Part shown: positions 28,759-38,110 of the stretch, piece by piece
Position numbering within the stretch: position 1 is the first letter of the stretch
How the letters are laid out: every line of letters starts with the position of its first letter
Assembly (NCBI RefSeq): GCF_000018365.1
Contig: NC_011529.1
Coordinates: forward strand, 124,001 to 188,000
Length of the DNA: 64,000 bases
Direction: 5' to 3'
From: Thermococcus onnurineus NA1
Lineage (GTDB): Archaea > Methanobacteriota_B > Thermococci > Thermococcales > Thermococcaceae
Notes under the pieces: generated by a model
What the model saw: only the letters and a program-made list of their open reading frames with translations
The model's database searches: none
Told to the model about the DNA's origin: nothing
Made by a program: the position numbers and the translations under genes

Positions 28759-28982
28759 CTTTTGTGCACCCCCAAACCTTAATGTGCATACATGGTCAAA
28801 CGACCACATTAGGATATTGGAGTATATTTCGGGTTATATAGTTTGCGTTACTTTTTCGTAAATCTTCCTTATGAAATTTTGGGCACGAAACGTCGTACCC
28901 TCGGTATCCACTAGACAAAAGTAAAGGTTCGGACCGGGTAAAGCCTTTTAATTCCCGAGCCGAGCATCAAGGGGGTTGCAAG

Positions 28983-29801
28983 ATGAAGGTAATAATGACG
29001 ACGAAGACAGACCTAGCTTCAATGAACATAATGGAAAAACTGGTGGAGAACTTCGGCTTTAAAGAAACTGACAGGCTCTTCGATGGAAATCCCGTCTATT
29101 CAAAGGGCGATACGCTCATTCTGACCACCAACGACGAGATGATTTACTACGACAACCTCGACAAGGCCATCGAGCACCAGCTCGGTCTCGTCCCTGAAAT
29201 CATAGTCTTCGCCTCGAGGCACTCCAGCAAACAGAAGCTGCCTGCACTTACCACTCATATAACCGGTAACTGGGGCAACGCAATGTATGGTGGAAAGGAC
29301 GAGAGCCTGGCCATAGCCCAACCGAGCGCAATGAAGCTTGCGCTCCTCAAGATGAATGAGCTCAATGATCTGAACTGGATCATCTGCTATGAGGCCACAC
29401 ACCACGGCCCGAGTGAGCTGAACGTCCCGAGTCTGTTCATCGAAATAGGCTCGAGCGAGGAGGAGTGGGTGAACGACAGGGCAGGAGATATACTAGCAGA
29501 GACAATAACATATGTGCTGGATAAATACAGAGAGACCAAGTTCCCAGTTGCCATAGGGATAGGTGGCGGTCACTACGCCCCAAAGCAGACAAAAAGGGCG
29601 CTAGAGACAGACCTGGCATTCAGCCACATAGCACCAAAGTATGTCCATCCGCTCAAGAAAGAACTCATTCTCAAGGCCATCGAGAGAACCGCCGAAAAAG
29701 TGGATGCCATATACGTTGATTGGAAGGGCAGCAAAGGTGAAACGAGGCAGATGGCGAAAGCTTTGGCTGAGGAGCTCGGCTTGGAGTTCATACGGGACTG
29801 A
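28983..29801 (+). CDS. dtdA: D-aminoacyl-tRNA deacylase (DTD2/GEK1 type)
   Basis: This enzyme hydrolyses D-amino acids from mischarged tRNA. The 272-residue product has the archaeal/plant DTD2 motifs: ASRHSS near residue 80, [12 protein letters not shown], and the [10 protein letters not shown] metal-binding region. The ATG follows GGGGGTTGCAAG. It stands alone between the TRAP operon and ftsZ. Confidence 0.93.
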   Translation: MKVIMTTKTDLASMNIMEKLVENFGFKETDRLFDGNPVYSKGDTLILTTNDEMIYYDNLDKAIEHQLGLVPEIIVFASRHSSKQKLPALTTHITGNWGNAMYGGKDESLAIAQPSAMKLALLKMNELNDLNWIICYEATHHGPSELNVPSLFIEIGSSEEEWVNDRAGDILAETITYVLDKYRETKFPVAIGIGGGHYAPKQTKRALETDLAFSHIAPKYVHPLKKELILKAIERTAEKVDAIYVDWKGSKGETRQMAKALAEELGLEFIRD

Positions 29802-29862
29802 TAATCGAAATCTTTAAAGATGTTAAGCGGGATTTTAAAATCAGCACTCGACTTTAGCTAAA

Positions 29863-29870
29863 TTTATATA
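29863..29870 (+). promoter_or_regulatory. TATA box of ftsZ
   Basis: TTTATATA lies about 59 bases before ATG 29922. Predicted transcription start is near 29895, leaving a leader of about 27 bases that contains GGAGGGTG. Confidence 0.75.
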
Positions 29871-29921
29871 CTACCTGCCTACAAAGTGAAACAGATGTTA
29901 AATTGCCCGGAGGGTGAAAAG

Positions 29922-31043
29922 ATGCTGAAGCTGATTGAGGACGCTATCGAAAGAACCTCCTCCGACCTTAACAAGGTTCCGGAGGCCCAGGCTCCGCAGA
30001 CCGACATCGACGAGGAGCTTAGGAGGATTCTGGAGCAGATACAAGCTAAGATTTATGTTATTGGTGTTGGGGGTGCCGGCTGTAACACTATAAACAGAAT
30101 GATGCAGGTCGGCATCCAGGGTGCGAAGGTTATCGCTATCAACACTGATGCTCAGGATCTCCTCAAGGTTAGAGCTCACAAGAAGATACTCATAGGTAAA
30201 GAACTTACCCGTGGTCTCGGTGCAGGAAACAACCCCAAGATGGGAGAGGAAGCTGCCAAGGAGAGCGAGAGAGAAATTCGCGACGCCCTTGAAGGTGCCG
30301 ACATGGTCTTCATCACCTGTGGTCTCGGTGGCGGAACCGGTACTGGGGCCGCTCCAGTTGTTGCCGAAATAGCCAAGAAGATGGGCGCTCTCACCGTCTC
30401 AGTCGTTACCCTTCCATTCACCGTCGAGGGCATCAGGAGGATAAAGAACGCCGAGTACGGTCTCGAGAGGCTCAGGAAGAACAGCGACACCGTTATTGTC
30501 ATCCCGAACGACAAGCTCATGGAGGTCGCTCCTAACCTGCCGATACACATGGCCTTCAAGGTCGCCGACGAGATACTCGTCCAGGCCGTCAAGGGCATTA
30601 CTGAGCTCATCACCAAGCCAGGACTTGTTAACCTCGACTTCAACGACGTCAGGGCTGTCATGAAGGACGGCGGCGTTGCGATGATAGGTATTGGCGAGAG
30701 CGACAGCGAGAAGAGGGCCCTCGAAGCTGCCCAGCAGGCACTCAACAGCCCGCTTCTCGACGTTGACATAAGCGGTGCCAAGGGAGCGCTCATAAGCATA
30801 AGCGGAAGCGACGTCAAGCTCGAGGAGGCCCAGCAGATAATAGAGCTGGTCACGAGTAAACTCGACCCAGAGGCTCAGGTCATCTGGGGAATACAGCTTG
30901 ACGAAGAACTCGGAAAGATGATAAGGATCCTCATCGTGGTTACTGGAGTCAGCTCCCCATACGCTGTCGCCGAGGAGGAGCCCACTTACTACGGTGAGGA
31001 GCCCGAGAGAAAAGTTATTAAACTCGACCTTGAGGAGCTTTGA
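29922..31043 (+). CDS. ftsZ: cell-division GTPase FtsZ
   Basis: A 373-residue tubulin-family protein. It has an N-terminal acidic extension of ~45 residues, GVGGAGCNT, the tubulin signature [14 protein letters not shown] in INTDAQDLL and the T7-loop [13 protein letters not shown] 29922 follows GGAGGGTGAAAAG. Its linkage to secE-spt5 is common in euryarchaea; the 38-base gap suggests co-transcription. Thermococcales carry two FtsZ paralogues; which one this is cannot be settled here. Confidence 0.96.
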   Translation: MLKLIEDAIERTSSDLNKVPEAQAPQTDIDEELRRILEQIQAKIYVIGVGGAGCNTINRMMQVGIQGAKVIAINTDAQDLLKVRAHKKILIGKELTRGLGAGNNPKMGEEAAKESEREIRDALEGADMVFITCGLGGGTGTGAAPVVAEIAKKMGALTVSVVTLPFTVEGIRRIKNAEYGLERLRKNSDTVIVIPNDKLMEVAPNLPIHMAFKVADEILVQAVKGITELITKPGLVNLDFNDVRAVMKDGGVAMIGIGESDSEKRALEAAQQALNSPLLDVDISGAKGALISISGSDVKLEEAQQIIELVTSKLDPEAQVIWGIQLDEELGKMIRILIVVTGVSSPYAVAEEEPTYYGEEPERKVIKLDLEEL

Positions 31044-31081
31044 TAACCATTTCATTTTCAAAATTTAGAGGGGTGACGAGT

Positions 31082-31267
31082 GTGGCAACAACTACGGAAA
31101 AGCTTAAAAACTTCTTCGCGGAGTTGCGGAGGGTTTTACTGGTCACAAAAAAACCGGGCTGGAAAGAGTTTAAGATGGCTGCAAAGATTACCGGCATCGG
31201 AATGATTTTAATTGGCCTCATAGGCCTCGTAATCCGTATGATCGGCTACCTTATTACTGGCGCCTGA
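31082..31267 (+). CDS. secE: preprotein translocase subunit SecE
   Basis: A 61-residue SecE/Sec61-gamma: a short amphipathic N-terminal part ([18 protein letters not shown]) and one C-terminal transmembrane helix. It starts at GTG 31082 behind GAGGGGTGAC. With SecY and Sec61-beta it forms the protein-conducting channel. It lies directly before spt5, the classic archaeal and bacterial secE-nusG linkage. Confidence 0.93.
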   Translation: MATTTEKLKNFFAELRRVLLVTKKPGWKEFKMAAKITGIGMILIGLIGLVIRMIGYLITGA

Positions 31268-31287
31268 GCCAGCAACGGGTGATAGAG

Positions 31288-31746
31288 ATGAGCGACGGCA
31301 GGATATTCACAGTGCGTGTCACAGTTGGTCAAGAAGAAACTACTGCCAAGCTGATATACAGCAAGATTAAAACATACAATCTCCCGGTCTATGCCATATT
31401 GGCTCCGTCAAAGGTGAAGGGATACATATTCGTCGAGGCCCCCAGCAAGAGCGCAGTCGATGAAGCCATCAAGGGTATAAGGCATGCTAAGGGTACCCTT
31501 CCGGGCGAGGTCAGGTTCGAGGAGATTGAGCACTTCCTCGAGGAGAAGCCAGCCGTTAGCGGCTTCGAGCCTGGCGACATAGTTGAGCTCATCGCTGGCC
31601 CGTTCAAGGGTGAAAAGGCTAAGGTTGTCAGGGTTGACGAAGCCAAGGACGAAATAGTCGTCGAGCTTATTGGTTCAATCGTCCCGATTCCGGTTACGGT
31701 GAGGGGCGAATACGTTAGACTTATAAGCAAACGCCAGAAGGAGTGA
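31288..31746 (+). CDS. spt5: transcription elongation factor Spt5 (NusG)
   Basis: A 152-residue protein: NGN domain (about 1-85) that clamps RNA polymerase with Spt4, then a KOW domain ([22 protein letters not shown]). ATG 31288 follows GGGTGATAGAG; the GTG 31279 in frame is within that ribosome-binding site. Spt4 is not in this window. FttA, encoded 11 kb away, is known to depend on Spt4-Spt5 for full termination activity. Confidence 0.95.
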   Translation: MSDGRIFTVRVTVGQEETTAKLIYSKIKTYNLPVYAILAPSKVKGYIFVEAPSKSAVDEAIKGIRHAKGTLPGEVRFEEIEHFLEEKPAVSGFEPGDIVELIAGPFKGEKAKVVRVDEAKDEIVVELIGSIVPIPVTVRGEYVRLISKRQKE

Positions 31747-31775
31747 ACGGACTCAGATAACTAGAGGTGAGAAAG

Positions 31776-32267
31776 ATGCCGCAGGTTGTTGAGGTGCTCG
31801 TTGAGGGAGGAAAGGCTTCACCAGGTCCGCCACTCGGTCCCGCTATTGGTCCGCTCGGACTTAATGTTAAGCAGGTTGTTGACGAGATAAACAAGGCCAC
31901 CAAGGACTTCGAGGGGATGCAGGTTCCAGTCAAGATCATCGTGGAGGATCCCAAGAAGAAGACCTTCCGCATTGAGGTTGGTGTTCCTCCAGTCAGCCAG
32001 CTAATCAAGAAGGAGCTTGGCATACCAAAGGGCTCCAGCGAGGCCGGTCACAGCCCAGTCGGAAACCTGACCATGGAGCAGGTCATCAGGATAGCTAAGG
32101 CCAAGATGGACCAGATGCTTGCCGCTGACCTCAAGGCTGCAGCCAAGGAGGTCATCGGTACAGCGCTCAGTATGGGTGTTACCGTCGAGGGCAAGGACCC
32201 TAGGGAAGTCCAGAAGGAGATTGACGAAGGCGTTTACGACGAGATTTTTGCGAACGCCGAAGAGTGA
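31776..32267 (+). CDS. rpl11p: 50S ribosomal protein uL11
   Basis: A 163-residue uL11 with the flexible N-terminal proline segment ([15 protein letters not shown]) and C-terminal rRNA-binding domain. The start ATG follows GGTGAGAAAG; the upstream in-frame GTG is part of that site. It forms the base of the GTPase-associated stalk. It lies 29 bases after spt5. Confidence 0.96.
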   Translation: MPQVVEVLVEGGKASPGPPLGPAIGPLGLNVKQVVDEINKATKDFEGMQVPVKIIVEDPKKKTFRIEVGVPPVSQLIKKELGIPKGSSEAGHSPVGNLTMEQVIRIAKAKMDQMLAADLKAAAKEVIGTALSMGVTVEGKDPREVQKEIDEGVYDEIFANAEE

Positions 32268-32275
32268 GGGAAAAG

Positions 32276-32331
32276 TTTAAAAATCCCTCTTTTTACGCAT
32301 TTTTGACTTTTCGGTGCTTAAATCAAAAATG
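32276..32331 (+). promoter_or_regulatory. internal promoter and 9-bp inverted repeat ahead of rpl1
   Basis: TTTAAAAAT at 32276-32284 is a probable TATA box for the L1-P0-P1 genes. The 9-base perfect repeat CATTTTTGA (32298-32306) / TCAAAAATG (32323-32331) follows, spaced by 16 bases and ending just before the Shine-Dalgarno AGGGAGGG. Because the left arm coincides with the predicted transcription start, it could be a DNA operator. On read-through transcripts from spt5-rpl11 it could form an RNA hairpin. Confidence 0.5.
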
Positions 32332-32346
32332 AAGGGAGGGCTGTAA

Positions 32347-32997
32347 ATGGCCTTTGACAGGCAGAAATTCGTGGAAGCGGTGAAGGAGGCGAAGGCCCGG
32401 GCTAAGCCGCGTAACTTCACACAGACCGTCGAAGTGGCAGTCAACCTCAGGGATATAGACCTCCGCAAGCCGGAGAACAGGTTTAAGCTTGAGGTTGTGC
32501 TGCCCCACGGTCGTGGGAAGGAGCCCAAGATCGCGGTCATCGCTGATGGTGCCGTTGCCGAGGCGGCTAAAAAGCTCGGGCTGGATGTAATTAGTGGAGA
32601 GCAGCTTGAGGAACTTGCCAAGAGCCCGAGGCAGGCAAGGAAACTGGCAAAGAGCTACGACTTCTTCATTGCGGCAGCTCCGCTGATGCCGAAGATCGGT
32701 AGGTACCTCGGTAGGTACCTCGGTCCAAGGAACAAGATGCCGCAGGTCGTTCCACCGACCATGACCAACTTGGAGCCCATAGTTGCAAGGCTCAAGAAGA
32801 CCGTCAGGATACAGCTCAAGAACAATCCGGTTGTGCACGCTCCGATAGGAACCGAGGACATGGACGATGAGAAGCTCGCTGAGAACGCTGAAGCAGTGCT
32901 CAATGCCATCATCAACAAGCTCGAGCGCGGAGAGAACCAAGTGAAGTCAGTGTACGTTAAGACCACCATGGGACCGGCCGTTAAGGTGGAGAGGTGA
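32347..32997 (+). CDS. rpl1p: 50S ribosomal protein uL1
   Basis: A 216-residue uL1 that binds 23S rRNA at the L1 stalk. Conserved LGPRNKMPQ loop and two-domain pattern are present. In some archaea L1 also represses its own mRNA. The ATG follows AGGGAGGGCTGTAA. The rplP0 start region overlaps its TGA. Confidence 0.96.
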   Translation: MAFDRQKFVEAVKEAKARAKPRNFTQTVEVAVNLRDIDLRKPENRFKLEVVLPHGRGKEPKIAVIADGAVAEAAKKLGLDVISGEQLEELAKSPRQARKLAKSYDFFIAAAPLMPKIGRYLGRYLGPRNKMPQVVPPTMTNLEPIVARLKKTVRIQLKNNPVVHAPIGTEDMDDEKLAENAEAVLNAIINKLERGENQVKSVYVKTTMGPAVKVER

Positions 32998-33002
32998 GGG
33001 AG

Positions 33003-34022
33003 ATGGCCCACGTCGCTGAGTGGAAGAAGAAGGAAGTTGAAGAGCTCACCAACATCATCAAGAGCTATCCAGTGATAGCACTCGTTGACGTTGCCAATGT
33101 CCCAGCTTACCCGCTCTCAAAGATGCGTGAGAAGCTCAGGGGCAAGGCACTCCTCAGAGTCTCAAGGAACACACTCATTGAACTCGCCATAAAGAGGGCC
33201 GCCCAGGAGCTTGGAAAGCCAGAGCTTGAGAAGCTCATTGACCACATCCAGGGTGGAGCTGGAATCCTCGCCACCGAGATGAACCCGTTCAAGCTCTACA
33301 AGCTCCTTGAGGAGAGCAAGACTCCTGCTCCGGCCAAGCCAGGTGTGCCGGTTCCAAGGGACGTCGTTATACCAGCCGGTCCGACCTCGATCTCACCGGG
33401 TCCGCTCGTCGGTGAGATGCAGGCTCTTGGTATACCCGCGAGAATCGAGAAGGGTAAGGTCAGCATCCAGAAGGACTACACCGTGCTCAAGGCTGGTGAG
33501 GTCATAACCGAGCAGCTCGCGAGGATCCTTAACGCTCTTGGCATCGAGCCCCTTGAGGTTGGTCTCAACCTGCTCGCTGCCTACGAGGACGGAATTGTCT
33601 ACACTCCGGAAGTCCTCGCTATCGACGAGGAAGAGTACATCAACCTGCTCCAGCAGGCTTACATGCACGCATTCAACCTGTCCGTCAACACTGCCTACCC
33701 GACCAGCCAGACCATCGAGGCCATCATCCAGAAGGCCTACCTTGGAGCCAAGAACGTTGCAGTCGAGGCTGGCTATATTACCCCAGAGACCGTCGAGGAC
33801 ATCTTTGGCAGAGCTCTGCGCGCTGTCCTGCTCATAGCCCAGAACCTGCCTGAGGAGCTACTCGACGAGAAGACCAAAGAGCTTTTAAACCAACAGGCAC
33901 AAATAGCCGTTGCAACTCAGCCTCAGCAGGAGGAGAAGGTTGAGGAGGCTGAGGAAGAGGAGGAAGAAGAGGAAGCCTCCGAGGAGGACGCGCTCGCTGG
34001 ACTGGGCGCGCTCTTCGGCTGA
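33003..34022 (+). CDS. rplP0: ribosomal stalk protein uL10 (P0)
   Basis: A 339-residue archaeal P0: rRNA-binding N-terminal domain (about 1-105 and 180-210 around an insertion), a helical spine carrying several P1-dimer binding helices, and a Glu-rich hinge. It ends in [11 protein letters not shown], the same tail as P1 that recruits translation GTPases. ATG 33003 is preceded by GAGGTGAGGG, which spans the stop of rpl1. Confidence 0.96.
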   Translation: MAHVAEWKKKEVEELTNIIKSYPVIALVDVANVPAYPLSKMREKLRGKALLRVSRNTLIELAIKRAAQELGKPELEKLIDHIQGGAGILATEMNPFKLYKLLEESKTPAPAKPGVPVPRDVVIPAGPTSISPGPLVGEMQALGIPARIEKGKVSIQKDYTVLKAGEVITEQLARILNALGIEPLEVGLNLLAAYEDGIVYTPEVLAIDEEEYINLLQQAYMHAFNLSVNTAYPTSQTIEAIIQKAYLGAKNVAVEAGYITPETVEDIFGRALRAVLLIAQNLPEELLDEKTKELLNQQAQIAVATQPQQEEKVEEAEEEEEEEEASEEDALAGLGALFG

Positions 34023-34091
34023 ACTTTCCATTTCCCTCGTATCCCTGAATAAAACCGTGTGAAAAAATGAAGATGATTGGAGGTGCGAAAA

Positions 34092-34409
34092 ATGGAGTAC
34101 GTGTATGCCGCTCTGCTGCTCCACGCCGCTGGTAAGGAGATAACTGAGGAGAACCTCAAGGCCGTCCTTGAGGCTGCTGGAGTCAGCCCGGATGAGGCCA
34201 GGATAAAGGCTCTCGTTGCCGCCCTTGAGGGCGTCAACATCGACGAGGTCATCGAGAAGGCCGCCATGCCGGTTGCCGCCCCGGTCGCCGTTGCCGCTGC
34301 TCCAGCTGCTGGCGCCGAGGCCGCTCCGGCTGAGGAGGAAGAGGAGGAAGAAGAGGAGGAGGCCAGCGAGGAGGAGGCCCTCGCTGGACTCGGTGCCCTC
34401 TTCGGCTGA
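34092..34409 (+). CDS. rpl12p: ribosomal stalk protein P1 (aL12)
   Basis: A 105-residue stalk protein: N-terminal dimerisation helices ([20 protein letters not shown]), Ala-rich hinge, a run of Glu and the factor-binding tail [13 protein letters not shown] 34092 follows GGAGGTGCG. The 69-base gap after P0 shows no clear TATA box, so it is likely transcribed with P0. Confidence 0.96.
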   Translation: MEYVYAALLLHAAGKEITEENLKAVLEAAGVSPDEARIKALVAALEGVNIDEVIEKAAMPVAAPVAVAAAPAAGAEAAPAEEEEEEEEEEASEEEALAGLGALFG

Positions 34410-34446
34410 ACTCCCTTCCTCTTTTGTCCGCCCTCGGGCGGACATC

Positions 34447-34887
34447 TCAAAACTTTTCTTCGCGATTCTTAATGATCCAGAACGCAGTCCATATCCGTTT
34501 GTATCTACCTGGGTCGAGCTTTCTCCTGAGCATCTCAAGGAACGCCACCAAGGCCAGGAAAAACACGATCGTGACGAGGGCCTTTTCGGTGAAACCATTA
34601 AGGCTTGTAACGACGTTTATCCACACCACCCCACCGAACCACATCGTCAGGAACTCGATAATCTCATAAATGGCAACTTTTCTGGGTAGGGTCTCCATCT
34701 TCCAGAGGGCGATGCCAGCCATCAGGGAAAAGAGTCCTACAATGCCGAGTATCACCGTCACCGCGTCAATTGTCTCTGCCCCATACCTGCCCGCGAGAAC
34801 TGGATAAAGCGAAAACGCCGGAGCGAGGGCAAAGAACCCCACTATCGCCAGGGCGCTTACCGCGAGCGGTGCTACGCTCTTCCTCAT
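34447..34887 (-). CDS. four-helix membrane protein, unknown function
   Basis: A 146-residue protein with four hydrophobic helices and a basic C-terminal tail. The frame opens at ATG 34914, but ATG 34887 has GGTGGAGG immediately upstream and is preferred. It is convergent with the ribosomal stalk operon, with a 37-base gap rich in T after rpl12p. No family recognised. Confidence 0.6.
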   Translation of the reverse strand: MRKSVAPLAVSALAIVGFFALAPAFSLYPVLAGRYGAETIDAVTVILGIVGLFSLMAGIALWKMETLPRKVAIYEIIEFLTMWFGGVVWINVVTSLNGFTEKALVTIVFFLALVAFLEMLRRKLDPGRYKRIWTAFWIIKNREEKF

Positions 34888-34980
34888 GTCCTCCACCAGA
34901 TTAACATCGGGCATGGTAACCTAAAAGATTTTCGAAAAAGACCGCAAGGTTTATCTTTGGCCGTTATGAACCACCATCGT

Positions 34981-35056
34981 GGGCCCGTGGCCTAGGGGAT
35001 ATGGCGCCGGCCTTCGGAGCCGGTAGTCGCGGGTTCAAATCCCGCCGGGCCCGCCA
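34981..35056 (+). tRNA. tRNA-Arg (anticodon TCG)
   Basis: Cloverleaf: acceptor GGGCCCG/CGGGCCC, anticodon stem CCGGC/GCCGG with loop CTTCGGA giving TCG, and T-arm GCGGG-TTCAAAT-CCCGC. Discriminator G is followed by encoded CCA (35054-35056). A TATA-like GTTTATCTT lies about 27 bases upstream. No intron. No second copy of the tRNA 3' end is seen downstream. Confidence 0.95.
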
Positions 35057-35673
35057 TAGCAACCCTTTGCTTCGCAAAGCGTTGACGGAAAAATTGCGTG
35101 CGATTCTGACGTGCTTGATTCTCGAGGGGGTTTGCTCTTCAATTGTTGGTTTTACAGTGTTTCACTGCGAGAATAACGCCCAAAGGGCGTTAAGAAAAAA
35201 AGTAAAACCTTACCCACTCATGTTTTTGCAGTTAAACCCTCATTTGAGGGCGAGTTTTAGAGTGCACGCTTTTTCCAAGAGCCTGCTCGCTTGCCCGACG
35301 TCGAACTCTGCTCGACGCAGGGAACAACAGTCCCGCGGAGTTTGATCAAGGTCGTGGCTCCTTGCGTGAACTCCAGTTTGTCAAATTTTCCTAGTGCCAA
35401 CCCCTATTTAATGGGGAGAATCTATTATATGGCCGTTTCCCGGGGGTTTACACTTTCTCGACGCACTCGGGCACCTAACTCCAAAGTTAAACCCTATCTC
35501 AAAAGCTAAACTCCCGTGATTCTCCCTTACTAAACCGCAAGATTCAATTGGAAAACACTGCGAATTGGACAGGCTAGCAAAGAGCCACGAACTTTGATGA
35601 AACTTTGTCCCGCAAAGTCTCTGTGGTCAGCTTTTTAAGCACTTCCTCGTTTAACCTTGGGGTGATTAATGTG
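35057..35673. other. 617-base hairpin-rich non-coding region, origin unknown
   Basis: No credible gene: open frames are short, lack ribosome-binding sites and have unlike composition. The region holds many short perfect hairpins, e.g. CTTTGC-TTC-GCAAAG (just after the tRNA), AACGCCC/GGGCGTT near 35176, CCCTCATTTGAGGG near 35238, and ACTTTG-TCCCG-CAAAGT near 35602. It also holds several runs of AACCC/GTTTAAAC type. The look is that of a dispersed Thermococcus non-coding element or a remnant of integrated DNA beside a tRNA gene. Neither can be proved from one copy. Confidence 0.45.
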
Positions 35674-36141
35674 ATGCTCCCGGACTGGAAAATTAGAAAG
35701 GAGATTCTAATCGAGCCCTTCAACGAGAAATCCCTTCAGCCGGCCGGCTACGACTTAAGGGTTGGAAAGGAGGCAATGGTGAACGGAGAGTTCATAGACG
35801 TTGAGAGGGAAGGGAAGGTTGTAATCCCTCCCAAGAACTATGCTCTCATTCTAACGCTTGAGAGGATAAAGCTCCCCGATGACGTCATGGGTGACATGAA
35901 GCTCAGGAGCAGTCTCGCAAGAGAAGGACTGATGGGCTCCTTCGCCTGGGTAGATCCCGGCTGGGATGGCAACCTCACCCTCGGAATCTTTAACGCCTCT
36001 GACGAACCGGTTGAGCTGGCTTACGGAGAACGCTTTGTTCAGATAGCGTTCATCCGGCTTGAAGGGTCTGCAAAGAACCCGTACAGGGGCAACTATCAGG
36101 GAAGCCAGCATTTAGCGCTGTCGAAGAGGAGGAAAAAGTGA
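35674..36141 (+). CDS. dCTP deaminase / dUTPase-family protein (Dcd-like)
   Basis: A 155-residue trimeric dUTPase-superfamily protein. Family motifs: QPAGYDLRVG, the phosphate-binding LRSSLAREGL, DPGWDGNLTL, and the C-terminal NPYRGNYQGS. In E. coli Dcd the catalytic Glu138 lies in DPGW-SG-CIVLEF. Aligned here is NLTLGIF, with Gly in that place, and the loop before DPGW is two residues shorter. Deaminase activity is therefore doubtful, and dUTP pyrophosphatase or another dNTP role is possible. ATG 35674 is used; the frame is open 23 codons further up. Confidence 0.85.
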   Translation: MLPDWKIRKEILIEPFNEKSLQPAGYDLRVGKEAMVNGEFIDVEREGKVVIPPKNYALILTLERIKLPDDVMGDMKLRSSLAREGLMGSFAWVDPGWDGNLTLGIFNASDEPVELAYGERFVQIAFIRLEGSAKNPYRGNYQGSQHLALSKRRKK

Positions 36142-36424
36142 GACTTATGAAATCAGGCTCAACACTTTGCCCTATTCTATTTCTTGTGCCATTCAAGCAC
36201 AACTAATGAACAAATAAATTTTTCCCGAGAACTTTAGGGCCATTAAAAAGTGTACTGGGGAACTATAGCTTCTCAAAGGCATCATCTGGGTAATGCCTCC
36301 TATTGAGCACTGTGCTTTTAACTGGTTATCTATCTTCCTCAAGGTTCACGAGAAAATCAATCTCGTCAAGTTGGTTGCGTCTAAGGGCGCAGTAGGCATC
36401 TAATCGACGTAGATGGCCCCGTTT
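36142..36424. other. intergenic region with three hairpins, no gene seen
   Basis: Between the Dcd-like gene and the histone promoter there is no supported ORF. Three perfect inverted repeats are visible: TTGTGC-N7-GCACAA, AGGCAT-N10-ATGCCT and AGCAC-T-GTGCT. The 3' part on the minus strand could encode a short peptide rich in Arg/Leu/Asp, but it has no start or partner and is not called. Confidence 0.35.
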
Positions 36425-36441
36425 ACCGAAAGGTTTATATA
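36425..36441 (+). promoter_or_regulatory. BRE/TATA promoter of the histone gene
   Basis: ACCGAAA (BRE) directly precedes GGTTTATATAT, nearly the same core promoter as that of gdhA. It predicts a start near 36466 and a short leader with GGAGGTG before ATG 36492. Confidence 0.85.
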
Positions 36442-36491
36442 TCTCCAATCGCCTAGAAAATAGTGAAAAACCTTTCCTGGAGGTGTTGTGG

Positions 36492-36695
36492 ATGGCTGAG
36501 TTGCCGATTGCCCCGATTGACAGGCTGATTAGAAAGGCCGGTGCTGAGAGGGTCAGCGAGGAGGCTGCCAAGGTCCTCGCCGAGTACCTCGAGGAGTACG
36601 CTATGGATCTTGCTAAGAGAGCCGCCGAGTTCGCCAGGCACGCTGGCAGGAAGACCGTCAAGGCCGAGGACATCAAGCTCGCTATCAAGACCTGA
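36492..36695 (+). CDS. archaeal histone (HMf/HTk family)
   Basis: A 67-residue histone-fold protein ([20 protein letters not shown]...) with the DNA-contacting R and the RKTVKAEDI strand-helix of the family. It wraps DNA as dimers or extended multimers. ATG 36492 has GGAGGTG in front; the frame upstream is not part of the protein. By neighbourhood it corresponds to the histone I recall as HTkA (TK1413) of T. kodakarensis. Confidence 0.96.
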   Translation: MAELPIAPIDRLIRKAGAERVSEEAAKVLAEYLEEYAMDLAKRAAEFARHAGRKTVKAEDIKLAIKT

Positions 36696-36761
36696 AGGTC
36701 TTTCTCTCTTCTTGCTTTTGTAACTCATCAGCTTTTTAAACCGCTCTTCTGATTGTTCATC

Positions 36762-38036
36762 ATGCAGGAGATAGCCGTTAGAATGACCAGGCGCAACCAC
36801 AATGCCTTTGTTCACCTCCTCGGAGCCCTAGAGAGTCAAGGTTTTGATCTCGGAGAAATGTTAATAACGAAGGACTTCAACGAAATTTTGAAGGCCAGAC
36901 CAAAGGTCGTTCTCTACTCGTTCTTCACGGAGGAAATATGGGGGAGTCTTCCTCAGGAGGTCCGGCTTCTCAAGGAAAGGGGTGTGCTGTTAATAGCCGG
37001 TGGATACCATGCTATAGCCATGCCTAAACATACCCTAGATCAGCTTGGTTTCGATATAGCAGTCATTGGCGAGGGGGAGGAGGTTCTGTATCATCTTCTG
37101 AAGACGCTCAAAAGAACGAACTACAAAATCACCAGGGAGCTCCTCAACATTACTGGTCTTGCTTTCTACCTCAATGGCGAGTTCGTCTTTACCGGATTCT
37201 CCAAGGTTGAGGACTTCTGGCGATTTCCACCGTATCCAGAAAGCGTTCGTCTTATCTCGCCGATAGAAATAACCCGTGGCTGCCCCTTCGGCTGCTATTA
37301 CTGTCAGACCCCATACATAAAAGGCCTCCGCATGAGGCACAGGCCGATAGACCAGATAGTGAAGTACTCTCGCCGGATGAAGGACATGCGCTACATAACG
37401 CCAAACGCATTCGCCTACGGAAGTCCTGGGGCAATACTCAAAATCAATAAGCTTGAGGCCCTTCTCAAGGCCCTTCAGCCCCTAAGGAAGGAAGGCCGGA
37501 GGCTTTTCTACGGCACGTTTCCCAGTGAGGTCAGGCCGGAGTTCGTCCTCCCAGAGACTTTGGAACTCCTGATTGATTATGCTGATAATAGACGCTTGGC
37601 TATCGGCGCTCAGAGCGGTGACGACGCAATGCTGAGAGCCATGCACAGGATCCACAAAGTGGAGCACGTCCAAAAGGCCGTTGAGTATATGCTGGAGTAC
37701 GGCTTCGAGCCTGTGGTTGATTTCATCGTTGGCCTGCCGAACGAGACGCCTGAAAGCCAGAGGAAGAGCATCGAGCTTATGGAGTGGATCATTAAGAAGG
37801 GCGGCAAGGTCAGAGCACACTACTTCATGCCCCTTCCAGGAACCCCGTGGGCACGGTGCAAGCCTTCACCTCTGAGTGAGGAGATGAAGAAATTTCTGGG
37901 CAGGATGGCAGCAAAGGGCAAGATAGAGGGGTCGTGGGGCAAGCAGATTGAGCTCTCAAGAAAGCTCCAGAATCTTATGGATGAGTTTTACGAGGAACCT
38001 ATGAGCTACATTGGAACCGTGCGGAAGGTTTGCTGA
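36762..38036 (+). CDS. B12-binding-domain radical SAM protein (TIGR04013/MJ1487-like)
   Basis: A 424-residue protein: N-terminal cobalamin-binding-like domain (about 1-130, LLIAGGYHAIAMPK and IAVIGEGEEV), then a radical SAM core with the CxxxCxxC cluster motif (GCPFGCYYCQTP). HYFMPLPGTPW and VDFIVGLPNET are later core motifs. The reaction is unknown for this group. A TATA-like CTTTTTAAA lies only 22-30 bases before ATG 36762 and no Shine-Dalgarno is seen, so the mRNA is probably leaderless. Confidence 0.9.
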   Translation: MQEIAVRMTRRNHNAFVHLLGALESQGFDLGEMLITKDFNEILKARPKVVLYSFFTEEIWGSLPQEVRLLKERGVLLIAGGYHAIAMPKHTLDQLGFDIAVIGEGEEVLYHLLKTLKRTNYKITRELLNITGLAFYLNGEFVFTGFSKVEDFWRFPPYPESVRLISPIEITRGCPFGCYYCQTPYIKGLRMRHRPIDQIVKYSRRMKDMRYITPNAFAYGSPGAILKINKLEALLKALQPLRKEGRRLFYGTFPSEVRPEFVLPETLELLIDYADNRRLAIGAQSGDDAMLRAMHRIHKVEHVQKAVEYMLEYGFEPVVDFIVGLPNETPESQRKSIELMEWIIKKGGKVRAHYFMPLPGTPWARCKPSPLSEEMKKFLGRMAAKGKIEGSWGKQIELSRKLQNLMDEFYEEPMSYIGTVRKVC

Positions 38037-38110
38037 AATAGACAGAAAAGCGTCAAAAATTATCCAATAAACTTATAACCCCATTCGTTCGTTATCAGCA
38101 CGACGGCAAC

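Noticed and set aside
34981-35673. Integration (att) site of a mobile element at tRNA-Arg
   Set aside because: No duplicate of the tRNA 3' end and no integrase gene or fragment was found downstream in the region.
36326-36400. Minus-strand peptide similar to the end of a gene (LRRNQLDEIDFLVNLEE)
   Set aside because: No start, no ribosome-binding site, and the upstream frame is a shadow of the histone gene; too short to call even as a remnant.
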